Below are positions 52,952 to 61,031 of a stretch of DNA of 64,000 bases, piece by piece. The stretch spans positions 120,795-184,794 of the forward strand of contig NZ_WQNE01000014.1 of the NCBI RefSeq assembly GCF_009759665.1. The letters are read 5' to 3'. The stretch is from Bradyrhizobium cajani. GTDB taxonomy: Bacteria > Pseudomonadota > Alphaproteobacteria > Rhizobiales > Xanthobacteraceae. The position numbers were made by a program, and so were the translations under genes. Within the stretch, counting starts at the first letter, position 1, and each line of letters begins with the position of its first letter. The notes under the pieces were generated by a model that had not been told where the DNA came from, ran no database searches, and saw only the letters and a program-made list of their open reading frames with translations.

Positions 52952-53125
52952 GAATTCGGCCTCGAAGTCGTGCCTTGAATTCGCTTTCGGCAAAATCGTT
53001 TCTTGCTTGTCTTTGCCAGACACCTATCCCAATCCGCGGCAAGCGCAACGCGATTGGGCTTTTAACCTAACCGGATAGGGTTATCGGCTTCCGCGCAAGC
53101 TTTCGTTAGCAGTTGCGCCGCGCCC

Positions 53126-53476
53126 TCAGATATCGACGAGCCGCTTCAGCGTCGCGCGAAAGCCGAGGCTGCGGTGGCCCGCCACGAGCACTGTGCCGAA
53201 CACCTCCGCTTCGTCATCGCTGAACGTGCCGGAAAAGCCGCTCGTCGCCTCCTGCCCGCCGAACAGCGGCCGCACGAAGGCATCGGCGAAGGGCGAGTGC
53301 TGGTTGGTGGCAAGCTCGCCCTTCCAGGTGCCGTTACCGACAACGTACGAGCCGCGCGACCAGAAATACGGCCCGCCGCCGAGCAGCACGCCATCGCGCA
53401 GGATCAGCACGCCGCTGTCGCGGATGTTCATGCCGTCGAGCATATGGAGGTGGATGGAGTAGAGGCCGTTCTTCAT
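53126..53476 (-). CDS. GrlR-like small regulatory protein
   Basis: A 116-aa beta-rich protein of the GrlR family: MKNGLYSIHLHML, then GVLILRDGVLLGGGPYFWSR, GTWKGELATNQHS and a C-terminal ATLKRL. GrlR in enteric pathogens binds the type III activator GrlA; the Bradyrhizobium relatives stand alone and their role is unknown. No grlA-like gene or type III gene lies nearby. Confidence 0.75.
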   Translation of the reverse strand: MKNGLYSIHLHMLDGMNIRDSGVLILRDGVLLGGGPYFWSRGSYVVGNGTWKGELATNQHSPFADAFVRPLFGGQEATSGFSGTFSDDEAEVFGTVLVAGHRSLGFRATLKRLVDI

Positions 53477-53566
53477 GATCTGCCCGCCGTCGCCTGAACG
53501 ATAGCGCCGCAGACGCCGAGCGTCGAGACGGTCGCAAGCAGGTTCTGCCGCGCCGTCGACCGGCTT

Positions 53567-53880
53567 TGTTCCAGCTTCGACTCCTTTTCGTTCTCGAAGA
53601 ACGAATCGGAATCGAAGAAATCGGCACGGGGCAAGTCTTAACAAGCGGTGTGGATGCGCGAGGCGAATGCGAGATCACGCCGCCTCCATCGATGTCGATC
53701 GCAGCGCCGGCACTGACGGCCTGCCCTTGCGCCAGTCGGACCAGAAGACTCCCGCGAAAGCTTGCAGCGACAGACTTGTCCCGCGTCGATACAGAAGGCA
53801 CGGCTTGTTCTGCATCCGACTCCATTTCGTTCGCAAAGAACGAATCGGAGTCGCGAAAATCAGCGGGAAGCAACTCCTAA
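53567..53880 (+). repeat. Duplicated serine-rich ORF tails
   Basis: Two copies about 240 bp apart encode closely related C-terminal peptides in plus-strand frames and both end in TAA: FDSFSFSKNESESKKSARGK (53567-53641) and SDSISFAKNESESRKSAGSN (53806-53880). The DNA itself is an imperfect inverted repeat around TTTCGTTC/GAACGAA. Copy 1 has no start codon; copy 2 could end a 62-aa frame from 53692. Confidence 0.5.
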
Positions 53881-54119
53881 CGAACGATGAAAGCGTGCGT
53901 CGCCACGTGGTCCGCGGCAGGAATCTTCGGCGGCAAATCTCTTTGAGGCAAATCTATTTGAGGCAGGTCTCTTTGAGGCAGGTCTCTCGGCAACAAGTCT
54001 CTTGGTGACAAGAATTTCGAGTCGCCCGCGAACACGATGACGAACTCGCGGCAAGCCTCGCATCGAAAGCCGTTGGCTGAGTATGCCATCATCGGCTTGG
54101 CACATTGCGGACATGTCAT
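53877..54119 (-). CDS. Zinc-ribbon micro-protein with tandem RDLPQ repeats, 80 aa
   Basis: The N-terminus MTCPQCAKPMMAYSANGFRC then EAC is a four-cysteine zinc ribbon (CxxC ... CxxC). After VFAGDSKFLS come five to six near-identical pentapeptides (PRDLPQRDLPQIDLPQRDLP) encoded by 15-bp tandem DNA repeats. The tail ends ATHAFIVR. The repeats could be a flexible binding surface, or recent slippage products. Confidence 0.6.
   Translation of the reverse strand: MTCPQCAKPMMAYSANGFRCEACREFVIVFAGDSKFLSPRDLLPRDLPQRDLPQIDLPQRDLPPKIPAADHVATHAFIVR
53932..54006. repeat. 15-bp tandem repeat, five units
   Basis: Five head-to-tail 15-bp units of the form GGCARRTCTCTTTGA, the first three nearly identical and the last two diverged. 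They fall inside the zinc-ribbon gene and encode its pentapeptide repeats. Confidence 0.85.
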
Positions 54120-54310
54120 GCTGCGCGAACGCCGATGATGGGGCTTTGTTCCTAAGCACCGGGGGCGGCCGCGCGGGACTGCCCCGACGCCGCCATGACG
54201 ACGTCGCATCGACAAGGTCGTTGCACCTCACGCGCCTCATCGAGGCAGGCCCCACCAGGCGAGATCCGCCGGAAATGAGAGCGCACCCGCTGCCTGTCGC
54301 CGAGCACCAA

Positions 54311-54448
54311 TCACGCCGCCCGCTTCGCTTTGCCCTTCTCGGAAAAGCATTCCAGGATCTGGATGCGGAGTTCTTCTGCGGCCGGGCCCTCGACCTTCCT
54401 GAGCTCGTTCCAGAGCCTGATCACTTCGCGCTGTTTCTCGACGGTCAT
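54311..54448 (-). CDS. Small helical protein, 45 aa
   Basis: Starts MTVEKQREVIRLWNELRKVE and ends KGKAKRAA with ELRIQILECFSEKG between. GGAGGTGATTC directly ahead of the ATG is one of the best ribosome sites in the window. Two amphipathic helices with a basic tail; function unknown. Confidence 0.65.
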   Translation of the reverse strand: MTVEKQREVIRLWNELRKVEGPAAEELRIQILECFSEKGKAKRAA

Positions 54449-54888
54449 GAATCACCTCCAAAAGAAGATGCCCCACTAGAACAAAAAGAGAACGCCAAGT
54501 CCAGCCCCTGGCGACAATTCCCTGGGCATATCCGCTGAACCTTTTCCGCGCTGCGCGGACTCATGGTGGCTGGGGAATTTCAGCGCCCAGTCTTACGGCA
54601 GCGCCGCCTGACGAATATATTCCGTCACCGCGGCGCTGTTGCGTTTTGGATTTTCAACCTTACGTTAAGTGGACGGCCGGCGGCCAGGCGCTGAAATCCC
54701 AACGCCGTCAGCCAAGAGAGCCCCGTGCGAAAGCGCGGGGTTTTTCTTTTGGCGGTCGGCTCCCTGCCCGGCGCCGCGGCTCGCGGCTGCGGGAACGCGC
54801 CAGCGTCTTTTGCTTTGACCGGCCGAATTCAATGGCGCCGCCGGTCTTACGACGCGACGTCGAGGACCGGTTCCTGCGCGAGGCACTC
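54449..54888. other. 440-bp stretch holding a candidate terminator/small RNA
   Basis: No protein family is seen. It contains the strong plus-strand terminator 54721-54745, with the upstream motif CCAAGAGAGCCCCG shared with 55647-55660. A small RNA ending at 54745 is possible. Confidence 0.45.
54721..54745 (+). terminator. Rho-independent terminator, plus strand
   Basis: CCCCGTGC (54721-54728) and GCGCGGGG (54733-54740) around a GAAA tetraloop, then TTTTT. No protein-coding gene ends just before it, so it probably closes a small RNA. Confidence 0.85.
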
Positions 54889-55065
54889 ATGACTTGCGAG
54901 TTTTGTGAGAGCGAAATCCCGATCGGCCTATCGGTCTGCCCGACTTGCGGGAAGCCTCAGAGCGCGCCCGGACAGAGCGACCGGCGATCCCTGTGGTTCG
55001 TGCTGCTCGTCGTGGTGATGTTCGGCATCGCCATCGCCGAGCATCACCTCTTCTTCCGCAACTGA
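54889..55065 (+). CDS. Zinc-ribbon plus single-TM micro-protein, 58 aa
   Basis: N-terminal zinc ribbon MTCEFCESEIPIGLSVCPTC (CxxC ... CxxC), a short linker, then one TM helix (LWFVLLVVVMFGIAIAEH) at the C-terminus. Tail-anchored membrane zinc proteins of this size are common in the genus; function unknown. ATG at 54889 chosen because it starts the ribbon. Confidence 0.7.
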   Translation: MTCEFCESEIPIGLSVCPTCGKPQSAPGQSDRRSLWFVLLVVVMFGIAIAEHHLFFRN

Positions 55066-55103
55066 ATTGTTGGGGTCTCGCGAGAGAGCCCGCCGCAACG
55101 ACC

Positions 55104-55400
55104 TTACACGGCGTCCTTGGCCACCTTCAGCGGCGAGGCCTTCACCGACTTGCTCGCCGGCTTCGCTGCAAACTGCATCGGCTCCTTGGTGAAGGGATTG
55201 ATGCCCATCCGGGCTTCGGTCGCAGGCTTGTTCACGACCGACATCTTGACGAAGCCGGGAATGACGAATTCGCCGGACTCGTTGAGCTCCTTGTAGCCGA
55301 CCGTCGCCATATACTCGATCACCGACTTCACGTCGTTCTTCGAAAGCTGCGTGCCCTCGGCAATTGCATCGATCAATTGGGTCTTCGTCATCTTCGCCAT
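55104..55400 (-). CDS. hup: HU family DNA-binding protein
   Basis: A 98-aa nucleoid protein. HU pattern: MTKTQLIDAIAEGTQLSK, VIEYMATVGYKELNESGEF and the beta-arm start VIPGFVKMSVVNKPA, then ARMGINPFTKEP, followed by a Lys/Ala-rich tail (AKPASKSVKASPLKVAKDAV). The arm resembles the HU/IHF fold but the helical start is shorter than E. coli HU. AAGGA is ahead of the ATG at 55400. Confidence 0.9.
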   Translation of the reverse strand: MAKMTKTQLIDAIAEGTQLSKNDVKSVIEYMATVGYKELNESGEFVIPGFVKMSVVNKPATEARMGINPFTKEPMQFAAKPASKSVKASPLKVAKDAV

Positions 55401-55915
55401 GTCTGAATTCCTTTTATGCGCGAACAAACTCTGCTGAGGACGCGGCCTGACCGCGGAGAGCGCGCTTCTGATTCATGCCAGAGGTCATGAAGTGACGCGG
55501 CTTAGAACCTATCGGGGCCAAAAACGCAAGCAGGCGTTCTGCGGCGGTTCCGCAGCTCCTGTGAAAGATGCAGCAGCATGCGGCGTTCGTTTCTTGAACC
55601 ATCCGCGGGTTGGCGCGTCTAACTCTTTGAAGTCCCAAGCTTCGCCCCCAAGAGAGCCCCGCTTCCCCCAGGCGGGGTTTTCGCTTTCGGCGCGACATCG
55701 CCCGGGCCTGATCCCGGACGCATCACGGGTTCGGCTTTGCAACATCAGCACATGCTCCATATCGGCGAAGACGAAGCGCCGGCCGAGACCGTCCTTTATC
55801 CCGCACAAGGAATCACCTCGTCGTGAAACTTGTGGCTTGGCACGCGTTGTTGAGACTTCAGTAACCTAACGCCTCCAAGCTTCCGTCAGTATCGTTGCGT
55901 TGGAGTATCCCCACA
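55401..55915. other. 515-bp stretch with a terminator, no protein gene seen
   Basis: Between the HU gene (minus) and the gene at 55916 (plus). It contains the plus-strand terminator 55657-55681. A TTGAAC near 55595 and TCTAAC near 55619 could be a promoter for a short RNA ending there. No coding frame was accepted. Confidence 0.45.
55657..55681 (+). terminator. Rho-independent terminator, plus strand
   Basis: CCCCGC (55657-55662) pairs with GCGGGG (55672-55677) followed by TTTT. It shares the lead CCAAGAGAGCCCCG with the terminator at 54721. Confidence 0.75.
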
Positions 55916-56218
55916 GTGCTGGATTTTAACGAGCTGCGTGAACTCGCGGCTGATGTGCGCATTTTTGTCGAGGTTGCCGAAGACAAGGCCGAAGCGCTTC
56001 GCGCCGTCATCGCGGCGTATGACGTAGTGCTCGCGATCTTCCCGTCTGGAGACGGCATGGGCCTGCACGTCGTCAAAGGCAAAGCGATCCTGGACAAGAT
56101 CGCAAACTCGCGGAGCCACGCGATGTACAGCCACACGGCCATCGCGGTTCCCGACCTGGAGCATGCAGAGGTGCTGAAATATCTGACCGCCCCCGTCGAG
56201 CAACGGATCGCAGCCTGA
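55916..56218 (+). CDS. Small hypothetical protein, 100 aa, GTG start
   Basis: Opens LDFNELRELAADVRIFVEVA and contains a compact alpha/beta pattern (VLAIFPSGDGMGLHVVKG, AMYSHTAIAVPDLEHAEVL). GTG at 55916 is preceded by GGAG; an upstream TTG at 55895 is also in frame. Soluble; family not recognised. Confidence 0.6.
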   Translation: MLDFNELRELAADVRIFVEVAEDKAEALRAVIAAYDVVLAIFPSGDGMGLHVVKGKAILDKIANSRSHAMYSHTAIAVPDLEHAEVLKYLTAPVEQRIAA

Positions 56219-56342
56219 TTGCAGCCCCCCTGCATTGGCGGGTGCGCAGCGCACGCGCGATCAGGCATAGTAAAGCGTTCGCGAGACCGCCACTCGACGT
56301 GACGAACGGCGGCCTCGCATGTTGCCGGAGCGGTTTGTGAGA

Positions 56343-56678
56343 TCAGCTGCCGGGCGCGCTATAGGACGAGCGCAGCTTGGCCGCGTTCTGCCGCACCTGC
56401 TTGATCTCGTCCTGCGTGAACAGTCGCATCAGTTTCACGTTCTGCAATGTGCCCGCCGTGACCGTCAGGCCGGAAATGGCCGGCGCCGCACTCGGATCAG
56501 GCACGTCGAATATCACGAGAACGCCGGGGCCGTCGGCAGCAACACTGTACATCGAGACCAGCTTGCCACCGGCTGCCTCGATCAGCTTTCTTGCCGCCTC
56601 CTGACGATCGGTCGTCGGGTTTTCCAGAATGGCGTTGAGCGCGCGCGGCGTGTATTGCCCCGTGAGACAGAAATGCAT
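56343..56678 (-). CDS. GYD domain-containing protein
   Basis: A 111-aa ferredoxin-like small protein: MHFCLTGQYTPRALNAILEN, AARKLIEAAGGKLVSMYSVA and DGPGVLVIFDVPDPSAAPAI. GYD proteins are found beside stress genes; the fold is dimeric and its ligand unknown. Single gene. Confidence 0.88.
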   Translation of the reverse strand: MHFCLTGQYTPRALNAILENPTTDRQEAARKLIEAAGGKLVSMYSVAADGPGVLVIFDVPDPSAAPAISGLTVTAGTLQNVKLMRLFTQDEIKQVRQNAAKLRSSYSAPGS

Positions 56679-57007
56679 GGCTTACTCCTTCTGAAATAAG
56701 ACACGTCGCGACGAGCCTATGCGTCACGACGATGGGATCTGAAATGATGGAGTACGTTGCCCGCCGTAGGCACAAACGCCGCCAGGTACTGACGAGGCCT
56801 CGGCACACCTCGTTGGCGGCTCGTCCGCACGTTACATCAGCGAGCCGGCGCGTGAAAGGCGATTTCCAGATCGGTCGCTGCAACTCGCGGGCGAGCTAAC
56901 GCATCATCGCCAGCCGCGCAACGACAAGCCTCGTCTCAGCCGATCGCGGCGATGGCAAAAAGGTACCGCGAGCGTCGTCGTGATACCGCCGAAGGTTGCT
57001 CAGCGGC
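56679..57007. other. 329-bp spacer, nothing recognised
   Basis: Between the GYD gene (start) and the stop of the minus gene at 57008. No coding frame with support, hairpin terminator or repeat was found. Confidence 0.5.
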
Positions 57008-57388
57008 CTAGCCGCGCGACCGGTTGATGATCTGAAGCGGGAGCCATGATCCCAGCACCATGACGGTCGCGATGGCTGCGAGCAGGAGATATTTCAGCGG
57101 GTGTCGCGACGATGCGAGCGAACCTTCAAGGTGAAGGTATGGAAGCATCGTCTCCATCGCCATTCCGATGAGGGCAACCACAAGCAGGCCGCCAAGGGCC
57201 GAAGCGCAGACGTTGACGATCCATCCAACCGCGCCGCGCTTGCGTGACCAGGCCTCGTAGATCGCGACCGCCAATATCACGAGAACGAGGACCAGCACGA
57301 AGCTCATCGAGCCGCCGACGCTCGACTTCGGGCCGATGAGATCCAGCAGCAGCATGGCCGCCACCGCGAGCAGCGTGATCGTCTTCAC
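57008..57388 (-). CDS. Small four-TM membrane protein, 126 aa, GTG start
   Basis: Four hydrophobic helices (TLLAVAAMLLLDLIG, MSFVLVLVLVILAVAIYEAW, ALGGLLVVALIGMAMETMLP, YLLLAAIATVMVLGSWLP) with a charged loop WSRKRGAVG. The GTG at 57388 has AGGAGG at five bases and is preferred over longer frames. It follows the 54-aa gene by 10 bp, so the two form an operon. Function unknown. Confidence 0.65.
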   Translation of the reverse strand: MKTITLLAVAAMLLLDLIGPKSSVGGSMSFVLVLVLVILAVAIYEAWSRKRGAVGWIVNVCASALGGLLVVALIGMAMETMLPYLHLEGSLASSRHPLKYLLLAAIATVMVLGSWLPLQIINRSRG

Positions 57389-57398
57389 GACGCCTCCT

Positions 57399-57563
57399 TC
57401 AGTAACCCAGCAAGAACACCGTGAAGCCAGCCACGATACAGCCAAGGCCGAAAATCGCCGTTGCGATTTCGACGACGTTTTCCAGACCGAAGAATCTGAC
57501 GATGGCGCTCCATGCAGCACTCAGGAGCACGTCCACGATCGCGCTGAGCAGGGACTGGAGCAT
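57399..57563 (-). CDS. Small two-TM micropeptide, 54 aa
   Basis: Starts MLQSLLSAIVDVLLSAAWSA and ends TVFLLGY. An amphipathic N-terminal helix and one C-terminal TM helix (TAIFGLGCIVAGFTVFLLGY). It lies 10 bp upstream of the 126-aa membrane protein and was probably co-transcribed with it. Confidence 0.65.
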   Translation of the reverse strand: MLQSLLSAIVDVLLSAAWSAIVRFFGLENVVEIATAIFGLGCIVAGFTVFLLGY

Positions 57564-57705
57564 GGTGGTTGGTCGCGCCCGGCTTTGCCGGGGTTCAATT
57601 CATCATCATGATCTCCCATCCAATTCTGGCAGTTGGTCGGTCGACGCACTTCGAGTATCATTTCGCGACGATCACAGCGAGCACAGCTGATCGGAGGACC
57701 AGAAC

Positions 57706-57864
57706 ATGCCGGACTGGCTGCTTGCACCCATCTGTCTGATCGCCCTGATGGGGTTCATTGGCTACGCCTGTTATCAGGGGATGAGGTCTCGCCGGATCGA
57801 AACAATACGAACTTTGGACCCAGCCAGAATGACGGTTGATCGGGCAGCTCCGACGGTCATTTAA
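57706..57864 (+). CDS. Single-TM micropeptide, 52 aa
   Basis: Starts MPDWLLAPICLIALMGFIGY, an N-terminal TM helix with cysteines, then a cytoplasmic tail (RSRRIETIRTLDPARMTVDR). TCGGAGG eight bases before the ATG. Divergent from the minus operon at 57399. Confidence 0.6.
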   Translation: MPDWLLAPICLIALMGFIGYACYQGMRSRRIETIRTLDPARMTVDRAAPTVI

Positions 57865-57906
57865 TATCGCTCGGCCCGGGGGCCCGAAAATCGCGATCGT
57901 CGCGGC

Positions 57907-59685
57907 TCAATCCTGCTTCATGAATATCTCGCGCCTTAGCTGCTTTTGCCCCGTCTTGAAATGACCGGGCACCCATTCCTTCCAATCCTCCTTCAGGAAG
58001 CCGGCGTTCGGGTCGCCTTTGCCTGCCTCCTTGATCTTCTTGACGACATAGCGCGAGTAGAAGTGGTCGAACACGCGCATGAACTCGCCGAAATAGATGT
58101 CGGCGACTCTCGCGTTGCCGCGGATGACCAGCATATTCTCGTCGTTGGCGTTCTGCGACGGCCTGCTGAAATTGGCGGTGCCGGTTACGACGACCGGATC
58201 GGCACTCAAGGGATCGACCAGCAGAAACTTGTCGTGAACGTAGAAATTGCGGTTGAAGCCCGTCAGCTTCTCGCCGAGGAAGAATTCGAGGTCGCCCTTT
58301 GAAAGCTTGGCTCCGGGCGCCATGACACTGTTGCCCGTGACCTTGATTTCGTCGGCGAACTCATCTCCGGGATCCTTGTCGAAGAGCGAGTAGCGGAGCG
58401 TATCATCGTCCTTTGCCAGTGCCTTGTAGAAGAAGTCGTCCAGATTGAAGGCGAAGGTGATGCAGGCCATCCGCTTGGCGTCGGCGAGGAGATCGGCATA
58501 CCACTCCAGCGTGGTGGTCTCGGTCTTTTCGTCGCGCGGCGAGTACAGCTGCAAGATGCGATTCTTCGGCGGCAAGGTATGGCGCGCAGGCGTCGCATCG
58601 ACAGCGAGGTTCGCCTCCCTCAGGGGAGCCAGCGTCACGTCCGGTGCAGCGAGGCGCTCCCAATAGTCGAAGAAGCCCTGTGCGATCTCACCGTCCCATA
58701 TGACGTGGCCGACGTTGGAATGGCCGAAGATGCCGCCCGAGGAAATGTTCGTCGATCCCGTCCAGACGGCGATCGGCACATCGTTGTGGAGCAGAACGAT
58801 GAATTTGTTATGCCTGATGCCGGCGCGTGACTTCTGCGGCGTGCAGATGCCCTTGATCTTGGCCGCAGCTATCATCTCCTCGTTTTCGTCGGCATAGCTT
58901 TGTGCCTCGTAGCGGATGTCCACGTCGACGCCGGCATTCTTCGCTTTCTTGAACGCCAGGCCGACCGGCTTGTAGCGAAATTCGTAAAGCATCGCCCGCA
59001 AGGCGTACCTATCGGGGTTTGGCAGCGTTGAGGGATATTCGATGAACTTGACGAGCGCCTCGAACAAACCTCGGGAAAGCCATTTCATCGCGTCCGAGTT
59101 GGGATCGTCTTCATCGAGCTCGGTCTTGCCGAACTTGCGCGCGAACGCCTGAGAACCGGCGGCGCCACGATTGAAATAGATGTCGTGGGTGGTTTCTCCG
59201 GGCTTCCTTCCACCCTCTTCGGCCTCCGTACTCACACGAATTTTGGTTGCCGATGCAACATCGAGCTGGAGGAGTTTCGGCTTGCCGTAGACCGGGATGA
59301 CGCTGAACTCGTAGGTTGTCTCGGGCTTCGCCGTGTAGTCGCCCCACTGAAATGTCTGAATCGGATGCTCCGACGTCGGCACCGGAGTTCCAGGAGCCAG
59401 CCCCTCGTCCTTGTGGTTGAAGCGCTTGATCCCCCGGATGAAGTAGCGCTCGCGGACATTGTCGTTCTTGTCGAACTCAGTGCGCTCGATGGCGAAGCCC
59501 AATAGTCCGGTCTTCTTGGCTTCCTGGCCCGGCGCGAAGTCCCAGGCCAGCGTAACAACGTGCAGTCCAGCAATTGCGCGCACGTGCAAAACGGCGCCCT
59601 CTTCAAATTCGCGCACGGAAAGCCCCCTATTTTGTCCCTGCGCAATATGCAGGGAGGTCCCGTGTCTCAACGGGAACGCGTGCAT
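57907..59685 (-). CDS. Phospholipase D-like protein, large, with two HKD-type regions
   Basis: A 592-aa protein with a beta-rich N-terminal domain (about residues 1-190, fibronectin-like) and two PLD repeats. The second has the full HxKx4D motif (VHDKFLLVDPLS) and TGTANFSRPSQNAND. The first has HNKFIVLLHND with the serine/asparagine GSTNISSGG but lacks the aspartate at the canonical spacing. No signal peptide is obvious. PLD-like nucleases and lipases both share this fold; the substrate is unknown. Starts at 59685 (ATG) and 59706 (TTG) are possible. Confidence 0.8.
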   Translation of the reverse strand: MHAFPLRHGTSLHIAQGQNRGLSVREFEEGAVLHVRAIAGLHVVTLAWDFAPGQEAKKTGLLGFAIERTEFDKNDNVRERYFIRGIKRFNHKDEGLAPGTPVPTSEHPIQTFQWGDYTAKPETTYEFSVIPVYGKPKLLQLDVASATKIRVSTEAEEGGRKPGETTHDIYFNRGAAGSQAFARKFGKTELDEDDPNSDAMKWLSRGLFEALVKFIEYPSTLPNPDRYALRAMLYEFRYKPVGLAFKKAKNAGVDVDIRYEAQSYADENEEMIAAAKIKGICTPQKSRAGIRHNKFIVLLHNDVPIAVWTGSTNISSGGIFGHSNVGHVIWDGEIAQGFFDYWERLAAPDVTLAPLREANLAVDATPARHTLPPKNRILQLYSPRDEKTETTTLEWYADLLADAKRMACITFAFNLDDFFYKALAKDDDTLRYSLFDKDPGDEFADEIKVTGNSVMAPGAKLSKGDLEFFLGEKLTGFNRNFYVHDKFLLVDPLSADPVVVTGTANFSRPSQNANDENMLVIRGNARVADIYFGEFMRVFDHFYSRYVVKKIKEAGKGDPNAGFLKEDWKEWVPGHFKTGQKQLRREIFMKQD

Positions 59686-60080
59686 CCTTTCACGAGAACA
59701 ATCCAAAGTCGAGAGGCCTCGTCCGAGATCACCGCGCTTGCCACCAGTTCAGGGGCCGTCCGGCGCTATCGGCGTAATCTGGGAAATAGCCCCCAATTAC
59801 GGTGACAGCGCACTCAGTTAATCATCGTCGCCGCCAGGTCATCCTCGAAATGCCTGTCACTGCAATTATCGTGTCTCACTCAAGGGTGCAGTCCAGCACT
59901 GTCACCGTAATTGTAATTGCCGCAACCGTGCGTTTGCGTAATGGGCGTCCCATCCCGGAATACGCTCGACGCCACGCTGATACGTTGGCCGTTGTTTTCG
60001 GACCGGCCGCGTTGCGGGCCCAAAAATCGAGAGATAAGTCGGTGACATCGCAGACCGACGAGACCGCGCAGTCCACGCTT
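59686..60080. other. 395-bp spacer with REP-like inverted repeats
   Basis: No gene with family support. It contains the inverted 15-bp repeats at 59794-59913. The open frame running into the enoyl-CoA hydratase remnant is uninformative. Confidence 0.5.
59794..59913. repeat. Inverted 15-bp repeats, REP-like
   Basis: CAATTACGGTGACAG (59794-59808) and CTGTCACCGTAATTG (59899-59913) are perfect reverse complements 90 bp apart. A third, related copy (CTGTCACTGCAATTA) lies between them. The arrangement suggests REP/REPIN-type sequences. Confidence 0.6.
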
Positions 60081-60795
60081 ATGGCCGACATTCCGTACGG
60101 TCAGCAGACGAAGATCACCATCGAGCGCAAAGGCCAAATCGTGCTGATTGGCATCAACAGGCCCTATATCGACAACCGGCTGGATCCGGACGCGACAGAA
60201 AGCCTGGCGAGAGCATACTACGAGTACGATCGAGATCCCTGGCTCCGTGCGGCGGTCCTGTTCGGCTATGGCGACCGCTTCTCCAGAGGTGTCGATGTCA
60301 ATGCCTACAAGGCGTTCGCTCAGTCAGGAAAAATGATGATGGATGGGCCCGGCTTCATCGACCCTCTCGGACGGACCAAGCCAGCGCTGACGAAGCCTCT
60401 GGTTATCGCGGTGCATGGCGATACCTGGAATATGGCGCACGAGCTTTTCCTTGTGGCGGACATACGCGTGGCGTCGGAAGACACCGAGTTCGCTCACGAT
60501 GAGAACACGCACGGTCGCTTTCCCGGAGGCGGCGCAACCGTTCGTCTCGCCAGAGAGGCCGGATGGGGAAATGCCATGTGGTTCATTCTAACAGGCGATC
60601 ATTGGGGTGCGAAGGAAGCCCTCCGAATGGGAACGGTTCAGGAAGTGGCCCCAAACCGAGACGCGGCTCTCGCAAAGACTGACGGCGCTGTCCAAGCTCG
60701 ACGACCAATATCGTGCGCTGCTCACGACCAGGGATTTCCAGGAAGGTCGTGATGCCGAGGCCCAAAAGCGTCCCCCCGTTTACGAGGGACGGTGA
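60081..60795 (+). pseudogene. Enoyl-CoA hydratase/isomerase family gene, disrupted
   Basis: The N-terminal part (from 60081: GQIVLIGINRPYIDNRLDPD, FSRGVDVNAYKAFAQ, HDENTHGRFPGGGATVRLAR) is a crotonase-fold protein. After GTVQEVAP the frame is lost, and the family's C-terminus reappears in the next frame (ALSKLDDQYRALLTTRDFQE then AQKRPPVYEGR). About 30 codons expected in between are missing, so a deletion of roughly 90 bp with a frame change near 60680 is likely. Confidence 0.75.
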
Positions 60796-61031
60796 CTACA
60801 GGCTCGCGGACTTCCCTCTGCCGCGAATCCATGCGATCGATCGGCTCTTGCCGAGCGAGGACGATGCGGCAGGCGTCGTTCGCCAGCGGACTTCCTCGTG
60901 GCGGCAGCCCCACGCCGACTTCCTCGAACCCATCCGGTCAGCGAGCACGATGCAAGCCCGGCCGGCTCCTGCTTCTTAGCCGACGACCAATATTTAGAGG
61001 TCTCCGAACAATTGAACGGAAGGAATGGTGA

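Noticed and set aside
53932..54006. Possible CRISPR array
   Set aside because: Units are adjacent 15-bp repeats without spacers and fall within a coding frame.
55350..55380. TTG-N8-CAA sequence resembling a FixK box
   Set aside because: It lies within the HU coding region and not in a promoter position.
56748..56900. Short Arg-rich plus-strand frame starting MMEYVARRRHKRRQ
   Set aside because: Length about 50 residues, no ribosome site and composition typical of chance frames in GC-rich DNA.
59802..60080. In-frame extension upstream of the enoyl-CoA hydratase remnant
   Set aside because: The extension covers the REP-like repeats and has no protein character; the family N-terminus begins at 60081.
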